Of a DNA stretch of 64,000 bases, positions 25,465-34,981 are shown piece after piece; the stretch's first letter is position 1; every line of letters starts with the position of its first letter. The stretch is taken from the NCBI RefSeq assembly GCF_018596315.1, contig NZ_JAHEAG010000013.1:22501-86500 (forward strand), read 5' to 3'. The notes below the pieces were generated by a model. That model saw only the letters and a list, made by a program, of their open reading frames with translations. It was not told the origin of the DNA and did not search any database. The position numbers and the translations under genes are program-made. The stretch comes from Bradyrhizobium sp. SRL28 (lineage in GTDB: Bacteria; Pseudomonadota; Alphaproteobacteria; Rhizobiales; Xanthobacteraceae).

Positions 25465-26453
25465 ATCAAACGCGCCAAGGCTCATTGAATCATCTTGAAC
25501 AAACCGTGGCGGCCCCTGTCACTGCCAGAAGTATCAATGATTTAGGTGTTGGGGACGCAGAGCGTCCACTTCAGACGGCCACCACCAGCCAATGTCGGTG
25601 TCGGTGGTTGCGCCTCCCCGCAACCAACTACAATGGAAAACCCCAGCCCTCGCGGCTGGGGTTTTCGTTTTGGGGTAACCCCGTCAAGCCGCCAGCCCGC
25701 AATGCCGACGGACGTCGGCGAGCGTCGTGCTGCAAACGTCGCTGACTTCCGGGATCGGGAGGTTATCGGAATCTGTTCGTGGCGACGTTATATCCCGTGG
25801 GACACAACCGCTTCACCACAGCGCCTCATCCTCACCATCATTCACATCGATGTCGTTCGGCCGCGCGTCATTCAAATGAATGAGTCGGACCAAAGTTCGA
25901 TGCTCAATCAATTGTTCAAATCATGCGATCGGGAATCGCAATCAATCGACGTGAGAATTCTTGCGCCCATAGGCTTAGCCTATGTCATTCGCTCACGTCA
26001 TTCGAGTGCGCACACATTTGGAATAAATCCAATCTGAAATCGACTTCACATGATTGATACTGCATGTTGGCACAACTCCCGACTGGTGCGGTCTGTGTGT
26101 AAGCATGGACCAGAGGAAACATATGCGGGCGGAAACGGGGCGAAGGAATCTGGTAGCGCGAGGCGCCCCTCAGTTCGGGTCGTGGTTTGCGTGCGCTTCG
26201 ATTCTGATCGTCGATGACGAAGGGACATCGTCATCGACAAGGACCAGGCATCGAGTCGATCGTTGCGCCGGACGATATGGTTGCGAACATCGTGCGCTGT
26301 GTCGGCTCGCGCCGCGCGTAGCTCATGGGTTTGCATATGGGTGCACGCCGATCGCGGCGCACCGGATCACTGCATTCCGACATTCTGTGGGTGGTTTCGC
26401 CAGGCGCGCTTCGCGCGCCATGGCGATTGTGGGGGCATTGGGGAACGCGGCAA
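25465..26453. other. Long gene-free region with att-like copy and stem-loop
   Basis: 989 bases. Contents: the repeated tRNA 3' end and terminator (25615-25675) and a 10-bp inverted repeat gtcgatgacg/cgtcatcgac at 26210-26238. Open frames in it have no recognisable family, no good ribosome-binding sites and lower coding bias. The A/T content around 25860-26060 is higher than in the neighbourhood. It must also contain the promoter of the downstream ligase-importer operon. Confidence 0.5.
25615..25675. repeat. Second copy of tRNA-fMet 3' end plus terminator (putative attR)
   Basis: tccccgcaaccaact (25615-25629) repeats the tRNA 3' end exactly. It is followed, as at the tRNA, by a short linker and an almost identical terminator aaccccagcc-ctcgc-ggctggggtt then ttcgttttg. 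The rest of the tRNA is absent, so this is not a second functional gene. Confidence 0.6.
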
Positions 26454-28373
26454 ATGACGACTGGGAATTTGAGTCTAGATACTTTTCCGAAGCTGCTCAT
26501 GCATCACTCCGGAGAACGGGGTGAACGTCCGGCCATCCGCGAAAAGAGCCGCGGCATCTGGCGCACCGTAACCTGGCGCGAGCTGGCCGAAGAAGCCGCC
26601 GCGCTTGCGGCTGCCGCGTCGGCGCGAGGCCTGCAACGCGGCGCGCATGTCGCCTTGCTGGGCGACAACCGGCCGCGTCTGTATGCGGCGATGTGCGCGG
26701 CACAGTGGCTCGGCGCCATCGTGGTGCCGCTCTATCAGGATGCGACGGCTGACGAGATTGCGTCGTCGATCGAGAGCGCGAAAGTTACCCACGTCTTTGC
26801 CGAAAACCAGGAGCAGGTCGACAAGCTGCTCGAAATATTGCCGCGCTGTCCCACGGTTCGATGCATCGTCTACGACAAGGACCGCGGCATGCGCCACTAC
26901 AAGCAGCCGGAGCTTGTCAGCTACGCCTCCCTGCTACAGCAGGGCCGCCAACTCGCCGCCGAAAAGCGTGACTTCCTGCAAGCCGAGGCCGCGCGCGGCA
27001 CCGGCCAGGACTCGGCATTCGTGTTCTTCACATCGGGCACGACCGGCCCGGCCAAGGGCGTCGTTCTCACCCATGCCTCGCTGATCGATCGCGCGCGCGT
27101 GGCCGCGGCGACGGAGAGTCTGAAAGACACAGACGTGGCCATGGCCTACTTGCCGCCGGGCTGGATCGGCCAGAATCTTTTCAGTTACGTTCAGCCCATG
27201 GTCGTCGGCTATTGCGTTTGCTGTCCCGAATCGTCCGAGACCATGCTCGCCGATATGCGGGAGATGGGGCCGACCTATTTCCTGGCGACGCCTCGGGTGC
27301 TGGAGGCGCTGCTCACCCAGGTCACGATGCGCATGGAGGATACGGGTGGGTTCAATCAACGCCTGTACCGGGCCGGCATGGCCGCGGCCCATCGCATCGA
27401 TGCGGGCAAGACGGTCTCGCTGAGCGACCGCATCACCGCGGCCGCGTGCAGCCTCCTGATTTACGGTCCGCTGCGCGACGTCCTTGGGATGAGCAATGTG
27501 CGCGTGGCTTTCACCGCCGGCGACGCTGCCGCTCCCGCTCTGGTGACATTCTTTCGCGCTCTCGGCATCAACCTGAAGCAGCTCTATGGCTCGACCGAGA
27601 CCGGCTTCTTCGTCGCCATGCAGCGCGACGGCCAGGTCAAGCCGGACACGGTGGGGCCGGTGGCCGACGGCGTTGAACTGAAATTCACGGAGCAGCGTGA
27701 AATTCTGGTGCGTTCACCCGGCATGTTCAAGGAGTATCACCGCGATCCGGAAACCACCGCGCAGGCGAGGAATGCCGACGGCTGGTTCCACACCGGCGAC
27801 GCCGGCTATCTCGGCGATGACGGGCATCTGCGAATCATCGATCGCATCAAGTATGTAGGCGCCCTGAACGACGGCACAGCCCATTCGCCCAAGCTGCTCG
27901 AGAACAAGCTCAAGTTCATTCCCTACATCAAGGAAGCCGTCGCCTTCGGCGATGGCCGGGACATGGTCTGCGCGCTCATCGACATCGACATGGCCGCGGT
28001 CGGCAGATGGGCCGACAAGCGGAGCATCTCCTATACGGGCCACGCCGATCTCGCCTCGCAGGACGAGGTGTATGAGCTGATCGCCGAGGGCATCGCCAAG
28101 GTCAACGCCGATCTGGCGCAGGAGCCGGCGCTGGCGAAATCGCAGATCCATCGCTTTGTCATCCTGCACGGCGAGCTCAGTCCCGATGACGGCGTGCTGA
28201 CGCGCACCGGCAAACTGCGCCGCGGCGTGATTGCAGAGCGTTATCGGGCGCTCGTGGACGCCATGTACGGCGGGGCCAAGGAGGTGCGCATCGACGTCGA
28301 GGCCGGTCATGCAGACATCAAGGTCCGCGACGCTGAGATCATTGGGCATCGGCAAATCAGGAGCGCAGCTTGA
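26454..28373 (+). CDS. AMP-dependent long-chain acyl-CoA synthetase/ligase
   Basis: 639 residues from the ATG at 26454; the open frame extends further up but without similarity or a ribosome-binding site. Adenylate-forming motifs: FFTSGTTGPAKGV (P-loop A3), YGSTETGF (A5), and FHTGDAGYLGDDGHLRIIDR (A7-A8). The size and the long insert match FadD15/long-chain ligases. It activates a carboxylic acid to acyl-CoA with ATP. Its stop overlaps the TTG start of livG, so it is the first gene of the importer operon; the imported compound is probably its substrate. Confidence 0.9.
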   Translation: MTTGNLSLDTFPKLLMHHSGERGERPAIREKSRGIWRTVTWRELAEEAAALAAAASARGLQRGAHVALLGDNRPRLYAAMCAAQWLGAIVVPLYQDATADEIASSIESAKVTHVFAENQEQVDKLLEILPRCPTVRCIVYDKDRGMRHYKQPELVSYASLLQQGRQLAAEKRDFLQAEAARGTGQDSAFVFFTSGTTGPAKGVVLTHASLIDRARVAAATESLKDTDVAMAYLPPGWIGQNLFSYVQPMVVGYCVCCPESSETMLADMREMGPTYFLATPRVLEALLTQVTMRMEDTGGFNQRLYRAGMAAAHRIDAGKTVSLSDRITAAACSLLIYGPLRDVLGMSNVRVAFTAGDAAAPALVTFFRALGINLKQLYGSTETGFFVAMQRDGQVKPDTVGPVADGVELKFTEQREILVRSPGMFKEYHRDPETTAQARNADGWFHTGDAGYLGDDGHLRIIDRIKYVGALNDGTAHSPKLLENKLKFIPYIKEAVAFGDGRDMVCALIDIDMAAVGRWADKRSISYTGHADLASQDEVYELIAEGIAKVNADLAQEPALAKSQIHRFVILHGELSPDDGVLTRTGKLRRGVIAERYRALVDAMYGGAKEVRIDVEAGHADIKVRDAEIIGHRQIRSAA

Positions 28374-29185
28374 ACATTTCGGCCATTCTGCAATCGTCGC
28401 AACGAGCCTTTCCCGTCGGTGCGCCCATTCTCGAGCTCGACTCGATTTCGCTGCGGTTCGGCGGCGTCAAGGCGCTGACCAACATCAGCTTCAATGTGCT
28501 CGAGCACGAGGTGCGGGCGATTATCGGCCCGAACGGCGCCGGCAAGAGCTCGATGCTCAACGTCATCAATGGCGTCTACGTCCCCCAGGAAGGGAGCATC
28601 ACCCTTCGAGGCGAACGCCTGGCGGGCATGAAGCCGACGGATGCCGCCAAGCTCGGCATCGCCCGGACTTTTCAGAACATCGCCTTGTTCAAGGGCATGT
28701 CGGTGCTGGACAACATCATGGCGGGCCGCAATTTGCGCATGCACGCCAGCTTTCTCGAAGTCGCCCTGCAACTGCCCCGCGCCCGGCGGGAGGAAGCCGA
28801 GAGCCGTGAAGCGGTCGAGGAAATCATCGAGTTTCTCGAGATCGAGCACATCCGCAAGACCCCCGTGTCGCGTTTGCCCTACGGGCTGCAAAAGCGCGTC
28901 GAGCTGGGCCGCGCGCTCGCTGCCGAGCCGAAGATACTTCTGCTCGACGAACCCATGGCCGGCATGAACATCGAGGAGAAGCAGGACATGTGCCGCTTCA
29001 TCCTCGACGTCAACGATCACTACGGCACGACGATCGTGCTGATCGAGCACGACATGGGCGTGGTGATGGACATTTCCGACCGCGTCGTCGTGCTCGATTA
29101 CGGCAAGAAGATCGGCGACGGCACACCCGAAGAAGTGCGGTCAGATCAGAACGTCATCGATGCCTATCTCGGCGTCCCACACTAA
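28370..29185 (+). CDS. livG: Branched-chain-type ABC transporter ATP-binding protein (LivG)
   Basis: 271 residues. It starts at a TTG that overlaps the ligase stop (TTGA), with AGGAG six bases upstream; there is no better ATG. Walker A is GPNGAGKSS, the signature is LPYGLQKRVELGRAL (LivG-typical departure from LSGGQ), Walker B is ILLLDEPMAGMN, and the H-loop His is in LIEHDMGVVMD. The C-terminal LivG extension (DGTPEEVRSDQNVIDAYLG) is present. One of two ATPases powering the HAAT importer encoded here. Confidence 0.93.
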   Translation: MNISAILQSSQRAFPVGAPILELDSISLRFGGVKALTNISFNVLEHEVRAIIGPNGAGKSSMLNVINGVYVPQEGSITLRGERLAGMKPTDAAKLGIARTFQNIALFKGMSVLDNIMAGRNLRMHASFLEVALQLPRARREEAESREAVEEIIEFLEIEHIRKTPVSRLPYGLQKRVELGRALAAEPKILLLDEPMAGMNIEEKQDMCRFILDVNDHYGTTIVLIEHDMGVVMDISDRVVVLDYGKKIGDGTPEEVRSDQNVIDAYLGVPH

Positions 29186-29194
29186 GGACAGGCA

Positions 29195-30097
29195 ATGCTG
29201 GACTTTTGGTTTTTTCTCGAGGTTCTGGTCGGTGGCCTGCTTTCGGGAACGATGTATGCGCTGGTCGCGCTCGGTTTCGTGCTCATCTACAAGGCCTCGT
29301 CGGTGTTCAACTTCGCGCAAGGCGCGATGGTGTTCTTCGCGGTGCTGTCCTTTGTCGGCTTCATGGAACTCGGGCTGCCGTTCTGGGCGGCGCTGCCTGT
29401 CACTGTCGGCCTGATGATCCTTGTCGGCATGGGCACTGAACGCTTCGTTCTGCGTCCGCTGGTGAATCAGAGCGAGGACACGCTGCTGATGGCCACGATC
29501 GGTCTCGCTTTCGTCATCGAAGGCGTGGCGCAACTTGCGTGGGGCGTGGACGTGCGGCGCCTGGATCTCGGCATTCGGGACGAGCCGATCAACTGGGTGA
29601 TGGACAAGACGGGCATGCTCGTCAGCCAGCTCGACGTCACGGCGGCGGCGGTCGCCGGCATCATGGTGGCTGCACTGGCATTGCTGTTCTCGCACACCAA
29701 GGTCGGTCGCGGGTTGCGCGCGGTCGCGGACGACCATGCCGCGGCGCTGTCGATCGGCATTCCCTTGAAACACATCTGGATGCTGGTATGGGCCACGGCG
29801 GGCGTCGTAGCTCTGGTCGCGGGCATGCTGTGGGGCGCGCGCAGCGGCGTTCAGTTCGCGCTGGTATGGGTCGCGCTCAAGGCGTTGCCGGTGCTGATCA
29901 TCGGCGGCTTCACCTCGGTGCCGGGCGTCATCCTCGCCGGCCTGATCGTGGGCGCGGTTGAAAAGCTCGGCGAGGTCTTCATCGGCCCGTTCTTCGGCGG
30001 CGGCATCGAAGGGTGGGCCCCGTACATGCTTGCAGTCCTTTTTCTGCTGATCCGGCCTGAGGGCCTGTTCGGCGAAAAGATCATCCGGCGCGTCTGA
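29195..30097 (+). CDS. livH: Branched-chain-type ABC transporter permease (LivH)
   Basis: 300 residues, about eight hydrophobic segments. LivH features: GLLSGTMYALVALGFVLIYKAS near the N-terminus (quoted in part), NFAQGAMVFFA, and the EAA-like cytoplasmic loop RAVADDHAAALSIGIP, which contacts the ATPases. It starts nine bases after livG. Inner-membrane subunit forming the channel with LivM. Confidence 0.93.
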   Translation: MLDFWFFLEVLVGGLLSGTMYALVALGFVLIYKASSVFNFAQGAMVFFAVLSFVGFMELGLPFWAALPVTVGLMILVGMGTERFVLRPLVNQSEDTLLMATIGLAFVIEGVAQLAWGVDVRRLDLGIRDEPINWVMDKTGMLVSQLDVTAAAVAGIMVAALALLFSHTKVGRGLRAVADDHAAALSIGIPLKHIWMLVWATAGVVALVAGMLWGARSGVQFALVWVALKALPVLIIGGFTSVPGVILAGLIVGAVEKLGEVFIGPFFGGGIEGWAPYMLAVLFLLIRPEGLFGEKIIRRV

Positions 30098-30124
30098 CGT
30101 CCCGCAACCCCAGGATTCCGTTTC

Positions 30125-31189
30125 ATGTTCTACAGAGAAGCCGGACAGTTCCGCACCAGTTACGCGCAGGACTCGCAGATCTTTCCGCTGCGTCAGGATC
30201 GCGTCGGTATCATCATCATGCTGATCGCGGCGGTGATGCTCCCGTTCGTCGCCAACAGCTACTGGCTGAGCGCGATCCTCATTCCATGGCTCGTACTTTC
30301 CCTGGTGGCGCTCGGGCAAAACATCCTGATGGGCTATGCCGGCCAGCTTTCGCTTGGATCGGCCGGCTTCATGGCTGTCGGGGCTTTCGCCTGTTACAAC
30401 CTGATCCTGCGCATCGATGGCATTCCGTTTGTGGTCGCGGTTGCGCTTTCCGGTGTCTGCGCAGCTTTGGTCGGCATCGTCTTCGGTCTGCCGAGCCTGC
30501 GTATCCGCGGACTTTATCTCGCGGTTGCGACGCTCGCATCGCAGTTCTTCATCGTCTGGGCATTGGACAAGTTCGGCTGGTTCAAGAACTACGACCCGGC
30601 AGGCGTGATCACCGCGCAGCCGATCGTCATGTTCGGCCACAACTTCGCAACTCCCCGTGAGAAATACTGGGTGGTGCTTGCGATCGTCGCAGTCCTTGCG
30701 CTTCTCGCCAAGAACATGGCGCGCGGCAGCATCGGGCGCGGCTGGATGGCGGTGCGTGACATGGATGTCGCGGCCGAAGTGATGGGTTTTTCTCTGCTGC
30801 GCACCAAGCTGCAGGCTTTTGCGATTAGCTCGTTCTATTGCGGCGTCGGCGGTGCGCTGTTCGCGTTCGCTTACCTGCAGACAGTGGAGCCATCGGCCTT
30901 CGGCATCGATCTGTCGTTCCGAATTCTCTTCATGGTTATCATCGGCGGCCTCGGTACCATCATGGGCTCGTTCCTGGGCGCAGGTTTCATCCTGCTGATG
31001 CCGATCTTCCTGAACATCTTCTTCCACACCGTTTTCGGCAAATCCGTCGACGCCACCATCACGTCGGCGCTCGAGCAGGTCATTTTCGGCGTGATGATCA
31101 TCATGTTCCTGATCTTCGAGCCGCTCGGGCTGGCGCGGCTCTGGCAACTGACCAAGGAACGGCTGCGGCTATGGCCGTTCAAGCACTGA
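30125..31189 (+). CDS. livM: Branched-chain-type ABC transporter permease (LivM)
   Basis: 354 residues, about nine to ten hydrophobic segments. LivM hallmarks: LVALGQNILMGYAGQLSLG, LPSLRIRGLYLAVATLA, and the coupling loop WMAVRDMDVAAEVMGFS. The C-terminus ends in a charged tail (QLTKERLRLWPFKH). It lies 27 bases after livH and partners it. Confidence 0.93.
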   Translation: MFYREAGQFRTSYAQDSQIFPLRQDRVGIIIMLIAAVMLPFVANSYWLSAILIPWLVLSLVALGQNILMGYAGQLSLGSAGFMAVGAFACYNLILRIDGIPFVVAVALSGVCAALVGIVFGLPSLRIRGLYLAVATLASQFFIVWALDKFGWFKNYDPAGVITAQPIVMFGHNFATPREKYWVVLAIVAVLALLAKNMARGSIGRGWMAVRDMDVAAEVMGFSLLRTKLQAFAISSFYCGVGGALFAFAYLQTVEPSAFGIDLSFRILFMVIIGGLGTIMGSFLGAGFILLMPIFLNIFFHTVFGKSVDATITSALEQVIFGVMIIMFLIFEPLGLARLWQLTKERLRLWPFKH

Positions 31190-31246
31190 GGAAAGCATTC
31201 AGAAGAAGCCGGCACGTCCAATAAACGCAACTAGGGGAGACCTTTA

Positions 31247-32596
31247 ATGTTGATCGACAAGATGCTTCGCCGAATCGTTCCCGCTATCTCCGCCGCCACT
31301 TTCATCGCGATTGCAGCCGCATCGACGACTGCGATGGCTCAGGAGGCCCAGGAGCAGTATTTCGGAATTCCGAGCAGCCGCGTCGGACCGTACTCTGCCA
31401 TGGGTACAGGCTACTACGGCGGCATCATCGACTATCTGAATTACGTAAACATGAAGGGCGGCGTCAATGGCGTGAAGCTGACCTATGATGAGTGCGAGAC
31501 CGAGTACAACGCCGCGCGTACCGTTGAGTGTTACCAGCGCCTGCTCAACAAGGGCGATCAGAAGATGGTCGTGTTCGATACGCTCGGCACGCCCGGCGCC
31601 TATGCCGTGATCGGCCGCATGGCGCAGGACCACGTCGTGCTGGCCCAGTACGGCTATGGGCGAACCGATGCCGCCGACGGACGCGTCTGGCCGTGGGTGT
31701 TCAATGCCGCAGGCCACTACTGGGGGCAGATCGCGGTCAAGATGAACTATATCGCCCAGAAGGAAGGCGGCGTCGACAAGATGAAGGGCAAGACGATCGT
31801 GCATCTGCACATCGACACTGCCTATGGCCGTGAGCCGATTCCGGCGATGCGCCAGATCGCCAAGGAATGGGACTTCAAGCTGATCGAGATCGCTGTGCCG
31901 CCTCCGGGTCTGGAACAGCAGTCGCAGTGGCTGCAAATTCGTCGCGAGAAAGCCGACTGGGTCACGTTCTGGGGCGCGGGCTCCGGCATGAACTCAACCG
32001 CAATCACCACCGCCGCTCGTGTGGGCTTCCCGCGCGAGAAGATGTTTTACGTCACCTTCGGCGGTGCCGAGGAGGACATGATTCCGGCCGGCGACGCGGC
32101 GAAAGGCACTTATGTTGCCGCCAACGCCGCGCCGGGCAGAGACTATCCACTGATTGCCGACATCCTGAAGGTGGTCTACGGCGCCGGCAAGGGCAACATG
32201 CAGAACCCGGAGCGGGTCGGTACGGTCTACTACAATCGCGGCGTAGGTGCTGCGGCGATGTGGATTGAAGCCCTCAAGAACGCCCAGAAGATCCACAACA
32301 AGGTCGGCAAGACGGTCAACGGTGACGAGTTCCGCGATGGCTACGAGGCGCTCGACATCACAGACGAGAAGCTCAAGGAGATCGGCATTCTCGGCATGTC
32401 GGCGCCGTTCAAGATGTCGTGCGCGAAGCATGACGGCTCCGAGCGCTTCAAGATGATGCAATGGGACGGCAAGAAGTTCCAGATATTGACGGACTGGGTG
32501 CCGGCGCCCGATCCGGCTTTCATTCGCAAGCTGATCGAAGACTCGGCCGCGAAGTACGCCGCCGAGAATAACATCACGCCGCGCAAGTGCTCCTGA
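31247..32596 (+). CDS. Periplasmic substrate-binding protein of the Liv-type importer
   Basis: 449 residues with a signal peptide (hydrophobic 10-30, cleavage near MAQ). Peripla_BP_6 (Leu/Ile/Val-binding) fold: FGIPSSRVGPYSAMGTGYYG at the start, the DECETEYNAARTVECYQRLL segment, and a large second lobe. It is longer than E. coli LivJ/LivK (about 370), as are receptors of this subfamily for aromatic or fatty carboxylates. Because a CoA ligase heads the operon, an organic acid ligand is more likely than an amino acid (inference). Confidence 0.9.
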   Translation: MLIDKMLRRIVPAISAATFIAIAAASTTAMAQEAQEQYFGIPSSRVGPYSAMGTGYYGGIIDYLNYVNMKGGVNGVKLTYDECETEYNAARTVECYQRLLNKGDQKMVVFDTLGTPGAYAVIGRMAQDHVVLAQYGYGRTDAADGRVWPWVFNAAGHYWGQIAVKMNYIAQKEGGVDKMKGKTIVHLHIDTAYGREPIPAMRQIAKEWDFKLIEIAVPPPGLEQQSQWLQIRREKADWVTFWGAGSGMNSTAITTAARVGFPREKMFYVTFGGAEEDMIPAGDAAKGTYVAANAAPGRDYPLIADILKVVYGAGKGNMQNPERVGTVYYNRGVGAAAMWIEALKNAQKIHNKVGKTVNGDEFRDGYEALDITDEKLKEIGILGMSAPFKMSCAKHDGSERFKMMQWDGKKFQILTDWVPAPDPAFIRKLIEDSAAKYAAENNITPRKCS

Positions 32597-32624
32597 TCGA
32601 CACTGCACGCGCATCTCACGCGAT

Positions 32625-32657
32625 GTCTGGGGGATGGGGTGACGCCGTCCCTCAGAC
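32625..32657 (+). promoter_or_regulatory. Hairpin between binding-protein gene and livF
   Basis: gtctggggga pairs with tccctcagac (one G-T pair) around a 13-base loop, with no T-run after it. Such hairpins after a binding-protein gene usually stabilise its mRNA and lower expression of the next gene. Confidence 0.4.
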
Positions 32658-32680
32658 AGATTTGAATCAAGGGGACTGCC

Positions 32681-33535
32681 ATGACTGTTTCTGTTGCATC
32701 GGCTGTTGAACGGACCGCAGCGGTCGAAGCTGCGGTGCAGCCCGTCCTGGCGGTGAAGAATATCGAGGTGATCTACAATCATGTGATCCTCGTGCTTCGC
32801 GGCGTTTCTCTTGAAGTGCCGCAAGGCAAGATCGTCGCGCTGCTTGGCGGCAACGGCGCCGGCAAGAGCACGACGCTGAAATCGATCTCGACATTGCTGG
32901 GTTCGGAGCGAGGCGCCGTGACCAAGGGATCGATCGAATTCCGCGGGCAGCGGACCGATCAGCTCACGCCGGGCGAACTGGTCGGCATGGGCCTGGTGCA
33001 GGTGATGGAGGGAAGACATTGCTTCGGGCATCTGACAGCCGAGGAAAATCTGATCACCGGCGCCTACGCGCGTTCCATCAGCAGGTCGCAACTGCGCGAG
33101 GAGCTTGACCGGATCTACGCTTATTTCCCGCGGCTGAAAGTGCGGCGCAGCAGCCTGGCGGGCTACACGTCGGGCGGCGAACAGCAGATGATCGCCATCG
33201 GCCGCGCCATGATGGCGAAGCCGAACATGCTGTTGCTCGATGAGCCATCGATGGGCCTGGCGCCGCAGATCGTGGCCGAGATTTTTGAAATCGTTCGCGA
33301 CCTCAACCAGAAGGAAGGCGTCAGCATCCTGCTGGCCGAGCAGAACACCAACGTGGCCCTGAAATTCGCCGACTACGGCTACATCCTGGAAAGCGGCCGC
33401 ATCATGATGGACGGGCCGGCCAAGGCCCTGGCTGATAACAAGGACGTCAAGGAGTTCTATCTCGGGATGTCGTCGGAGGGCCGCAAGAGCTTTCGCGACA
33501 TAAAGTCATATCGTCGCCGCAAGCGCTGGGTTTGA
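32681..33535 (+). CDS. livF: Branched-chain-type ABC transporter ATP-binding protein (LivF)
   Basis: 284 residues. Walker A is GGNGAGKST, the signature is YTSGGEQQMIAIGRAM, Walker B is MLLLDEPSMGLAP, and LLAEQNTNVALKFADYGYIL is the LivF-specific switch region. It is longer than E. coli LivF (237) because of N- and C-terminal extensions; the basic tail SYRRRKRWV is unusual. Last gene of the ligase-importer operon. Confidence 0.92.
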   Translation: MTVSVASAVERTAAVEAAVQPVLAVKNIEVIYNHVILVLRGVSLEVPQGKIVALLGGNGAGKSTTLKSISTLLGSERGAVTKGSIEFRGQRTDQLTPGELVGMGLVQVMEGRHCFGHLTAEENLITGAYARSISRSQLREELDRIYAYFPRLKVRRSSLAGYTSGGEQQMIAIGRAMMAKPNMLLLDEPSMGLAPQIVAEIFEIVRDLNQKEGVSILLAEQNTNVALKFADYGYILESGRIMMDGPAKALADNKDVKEFYLGMSSEGRKSFRDIKSYRRRKRWV

Positions 33536-33594
33536 GGCGCTTGCCGTTCGACCACGACGATATGGTTTGGTTTGCCGGTTCGAATCACTCCCAT

Positions 33595-33740
33595 CTATGT
33601 TTGCCGTTTGAGACATTTCCGAATTGCGTCTGTCAGCGCACGGCCGGCAGGCGATAAGGACTGGCCGTTCAAGGTCACGATGGACACGGTACGGATCAAT
33701 GCCGGGTTGGCGATGGGAGCCGCGCGCAGATCCTTAGGGG
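33595..33740 (-). pseudogene. C-terminal remnant of a LysR-type regulator
   Basis: On the minus strand, a frame ending at a TAG (33597-33595) reads DLRAAPIANPALIRTVSIVT followed by LNGQSLSPAGRALTDAIRKC. This is the usual end of a LysR co-inducer domain: R-L-x-A-x-P-I, R-x-V-x-I-V, then LSPAxRAxxD-I. The frame upstream no longer matches the family and no start or HTH remains before the AraC gene. I read it as the tail of a deleted LysR gene. Confidence 0.5.
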
Positions 33741-33826
33741 CACTCGAAAAGCCGCGCGTCGAGCGGGCGTGCTCCCTCGAGCAGGGGCCTATCGGGGCGC
33801 CGGCGACTAATCCGGGATGGCGCTTG

Positions 33827-34867
33827 CTAGCCGGAATGCGCGCCGGCGCGCGATTGCCGCGGGGTTATTCCTGTCCAGCGCTTGAAAGCGTGCGTAAACG
33901 CGCTCACTTCCCGATATCCCAGAAGCCATGCAATCTGTGAAATCGCCAGGTCGCCATGTGTAAGGTATGCCTTGGCAAGGTTCACTCGATATTGATCCAG
34001 CAGTGCCGAGAAGGTCAGCCCCTCGGCTGCAAGCGCGCGCGCAAGTGTACGACGGCTCATGCCAAGTTCACGGGCAATTGTCGCGACGGATGCTTTTCCG
34101 TGGGGAAGCAGCGGTGCAATCGCTTTCTCGGCCCTTGAGCGCACACTCGCCTTGGCCGGTGCTTGATCGGCGAGCGTGTCCTCGGCGTATCTCACGAGCA
34201 GCTCGTGAAGATAACAATCGGCGCCTGAAATCGGAAGCGAGCTGACGGATTTCGGAAAAATGATCTCGTTTGCATCCGACGCAAACTCGACATCGCATCC
34301 CAGGAAGGTTCGAAACTCGGGAGGCGGTGCACCTCGGCGATGTCTGACCTTCAGTTGAAGCGGCGCCAATCGGGTTTCGGTGAGTTGTCGGCATATCCGG
34401 ACCACCGCAAACAGCCAAAACTCCATTTGATGCGGGCTCGATCCCAATTCTACGCCGACGCAATCGAGAGCGATTGCAATTGCGCGGTCCAGGCTGATGC
34501 GGAGCTGGATGCCGTCGTTGGCAAGCCGGGTATACCGTTCGGCATCGCTCAGGGCGTCGGCAAGTGTGTTGGAGGTCGAGAATATGTAATAGGGAAGGCC
34601 GATTTTACGAAGTTCGAAATCCGTTGCCATTCGGAATCCGAAAAGGTCATCCTTGAGTTGTTCGGCGGCGATATCGAGAAGTTGGACCTGCGCCTTGACC
34701 TCGATGCGAGCCACCGGGTCATCAATCTGCTCGGCCTTCAATCCCGCTCGCGACAACAGAGGAGCGAGTGGTATCCCGGCTGCTAGCAGCTTCGCGCAGG
34801 CAAGCCTCGCGGCTGCTCCACTTGTGCTCGGAATCGAACATAGCGGCGAAAAGCTGGGCGCGCCCAT
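33827..34867 (-). CDS. AraC family transcriptional regulator (arabinose-binding-domain type)
   Basis: 346 residues from the ATG at 34867. A TTG at 34990 with a good GGAGGG upstream would add 41 residues and cannot be excluded. The N-terminal ~200 residues fit the Arabinose_bd domain of OruR/ArgR-like regulators (GFRMATDFELRKIGLPYYIFSTSNT). The C-terminal double HTH includes ASVATIARELGMSRRTLARAL and ISQIAWLLGYREVSAFTHAFKRWTG (quoted in part). Divergent from the PAS-HTH gene and downstream-facing to the Liv operon, which it might control. Confidence 0.88.
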   Translation of the reverse strand: MGAPSFSPLCSIPSTSGAAARLACAKLLAAGIPLAPLLSRAGLKAEQIDDPVARIEVKAQVQLLDIAAEQLKDDLFGFRMATDFELRKIGLPYYIFSTSNTLADALSDAERYTRLANDGIQLRISLDRAIAIALDCVGVELGSSPHQMEFWLFAVVRICRQLTETRLAPLQLKVRHRRGAPPPEFRTFLGCDVEFASDANEIIFPKSVSSLPISGADCYLHELLVRYAEDTLADQAPAKASVRSRAEKAIAPLLPHGKASVATIARELGMSRRTLARALAAEGLTFSALLDQYRVNLAKAYLTHGDLAISQIAWLLGYREVSAFTHAFKRWTGITPRQSRAGAHSG

Positions 34868-34981
34868 GGGAGGATACCTCGTATTGCCAATCTCCCGGAT
34901 GGCGGTTCGTCGAGGCCTTCTGGCACAAAGTCCCAAATTGTTGGCGTAATATAGCAAGATATTGCGGAGGCTGCTCCCTAA

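Noticed and set aside
25540..25632. Possible second tRNA ending in the cca at 25624
   Set aside because: No D-arm or anticodon arm can be built upstream; only the 3' end matches tRNA-fMet.
25546..26037. 163-residue frame after the TetR gene
   Set aside because: Runs through the repeated tRNA 3' end and terminator, lacks a ribosome-binding site, and has no recognisable family.
29141..31147. 668-residue minus-strand open frame opposite livH/livM
   Set aside because: Asp/Glu/His/Arg-rich shadow of two recognisable permease genes; no ribosome-binding site or family.
31247..32596. Calling the binding protein LivJ/LivK for branched-chain amino acids
   Set aside because: It is much longer than those proteins and the operon is headed by an acyl-CoA ligase.
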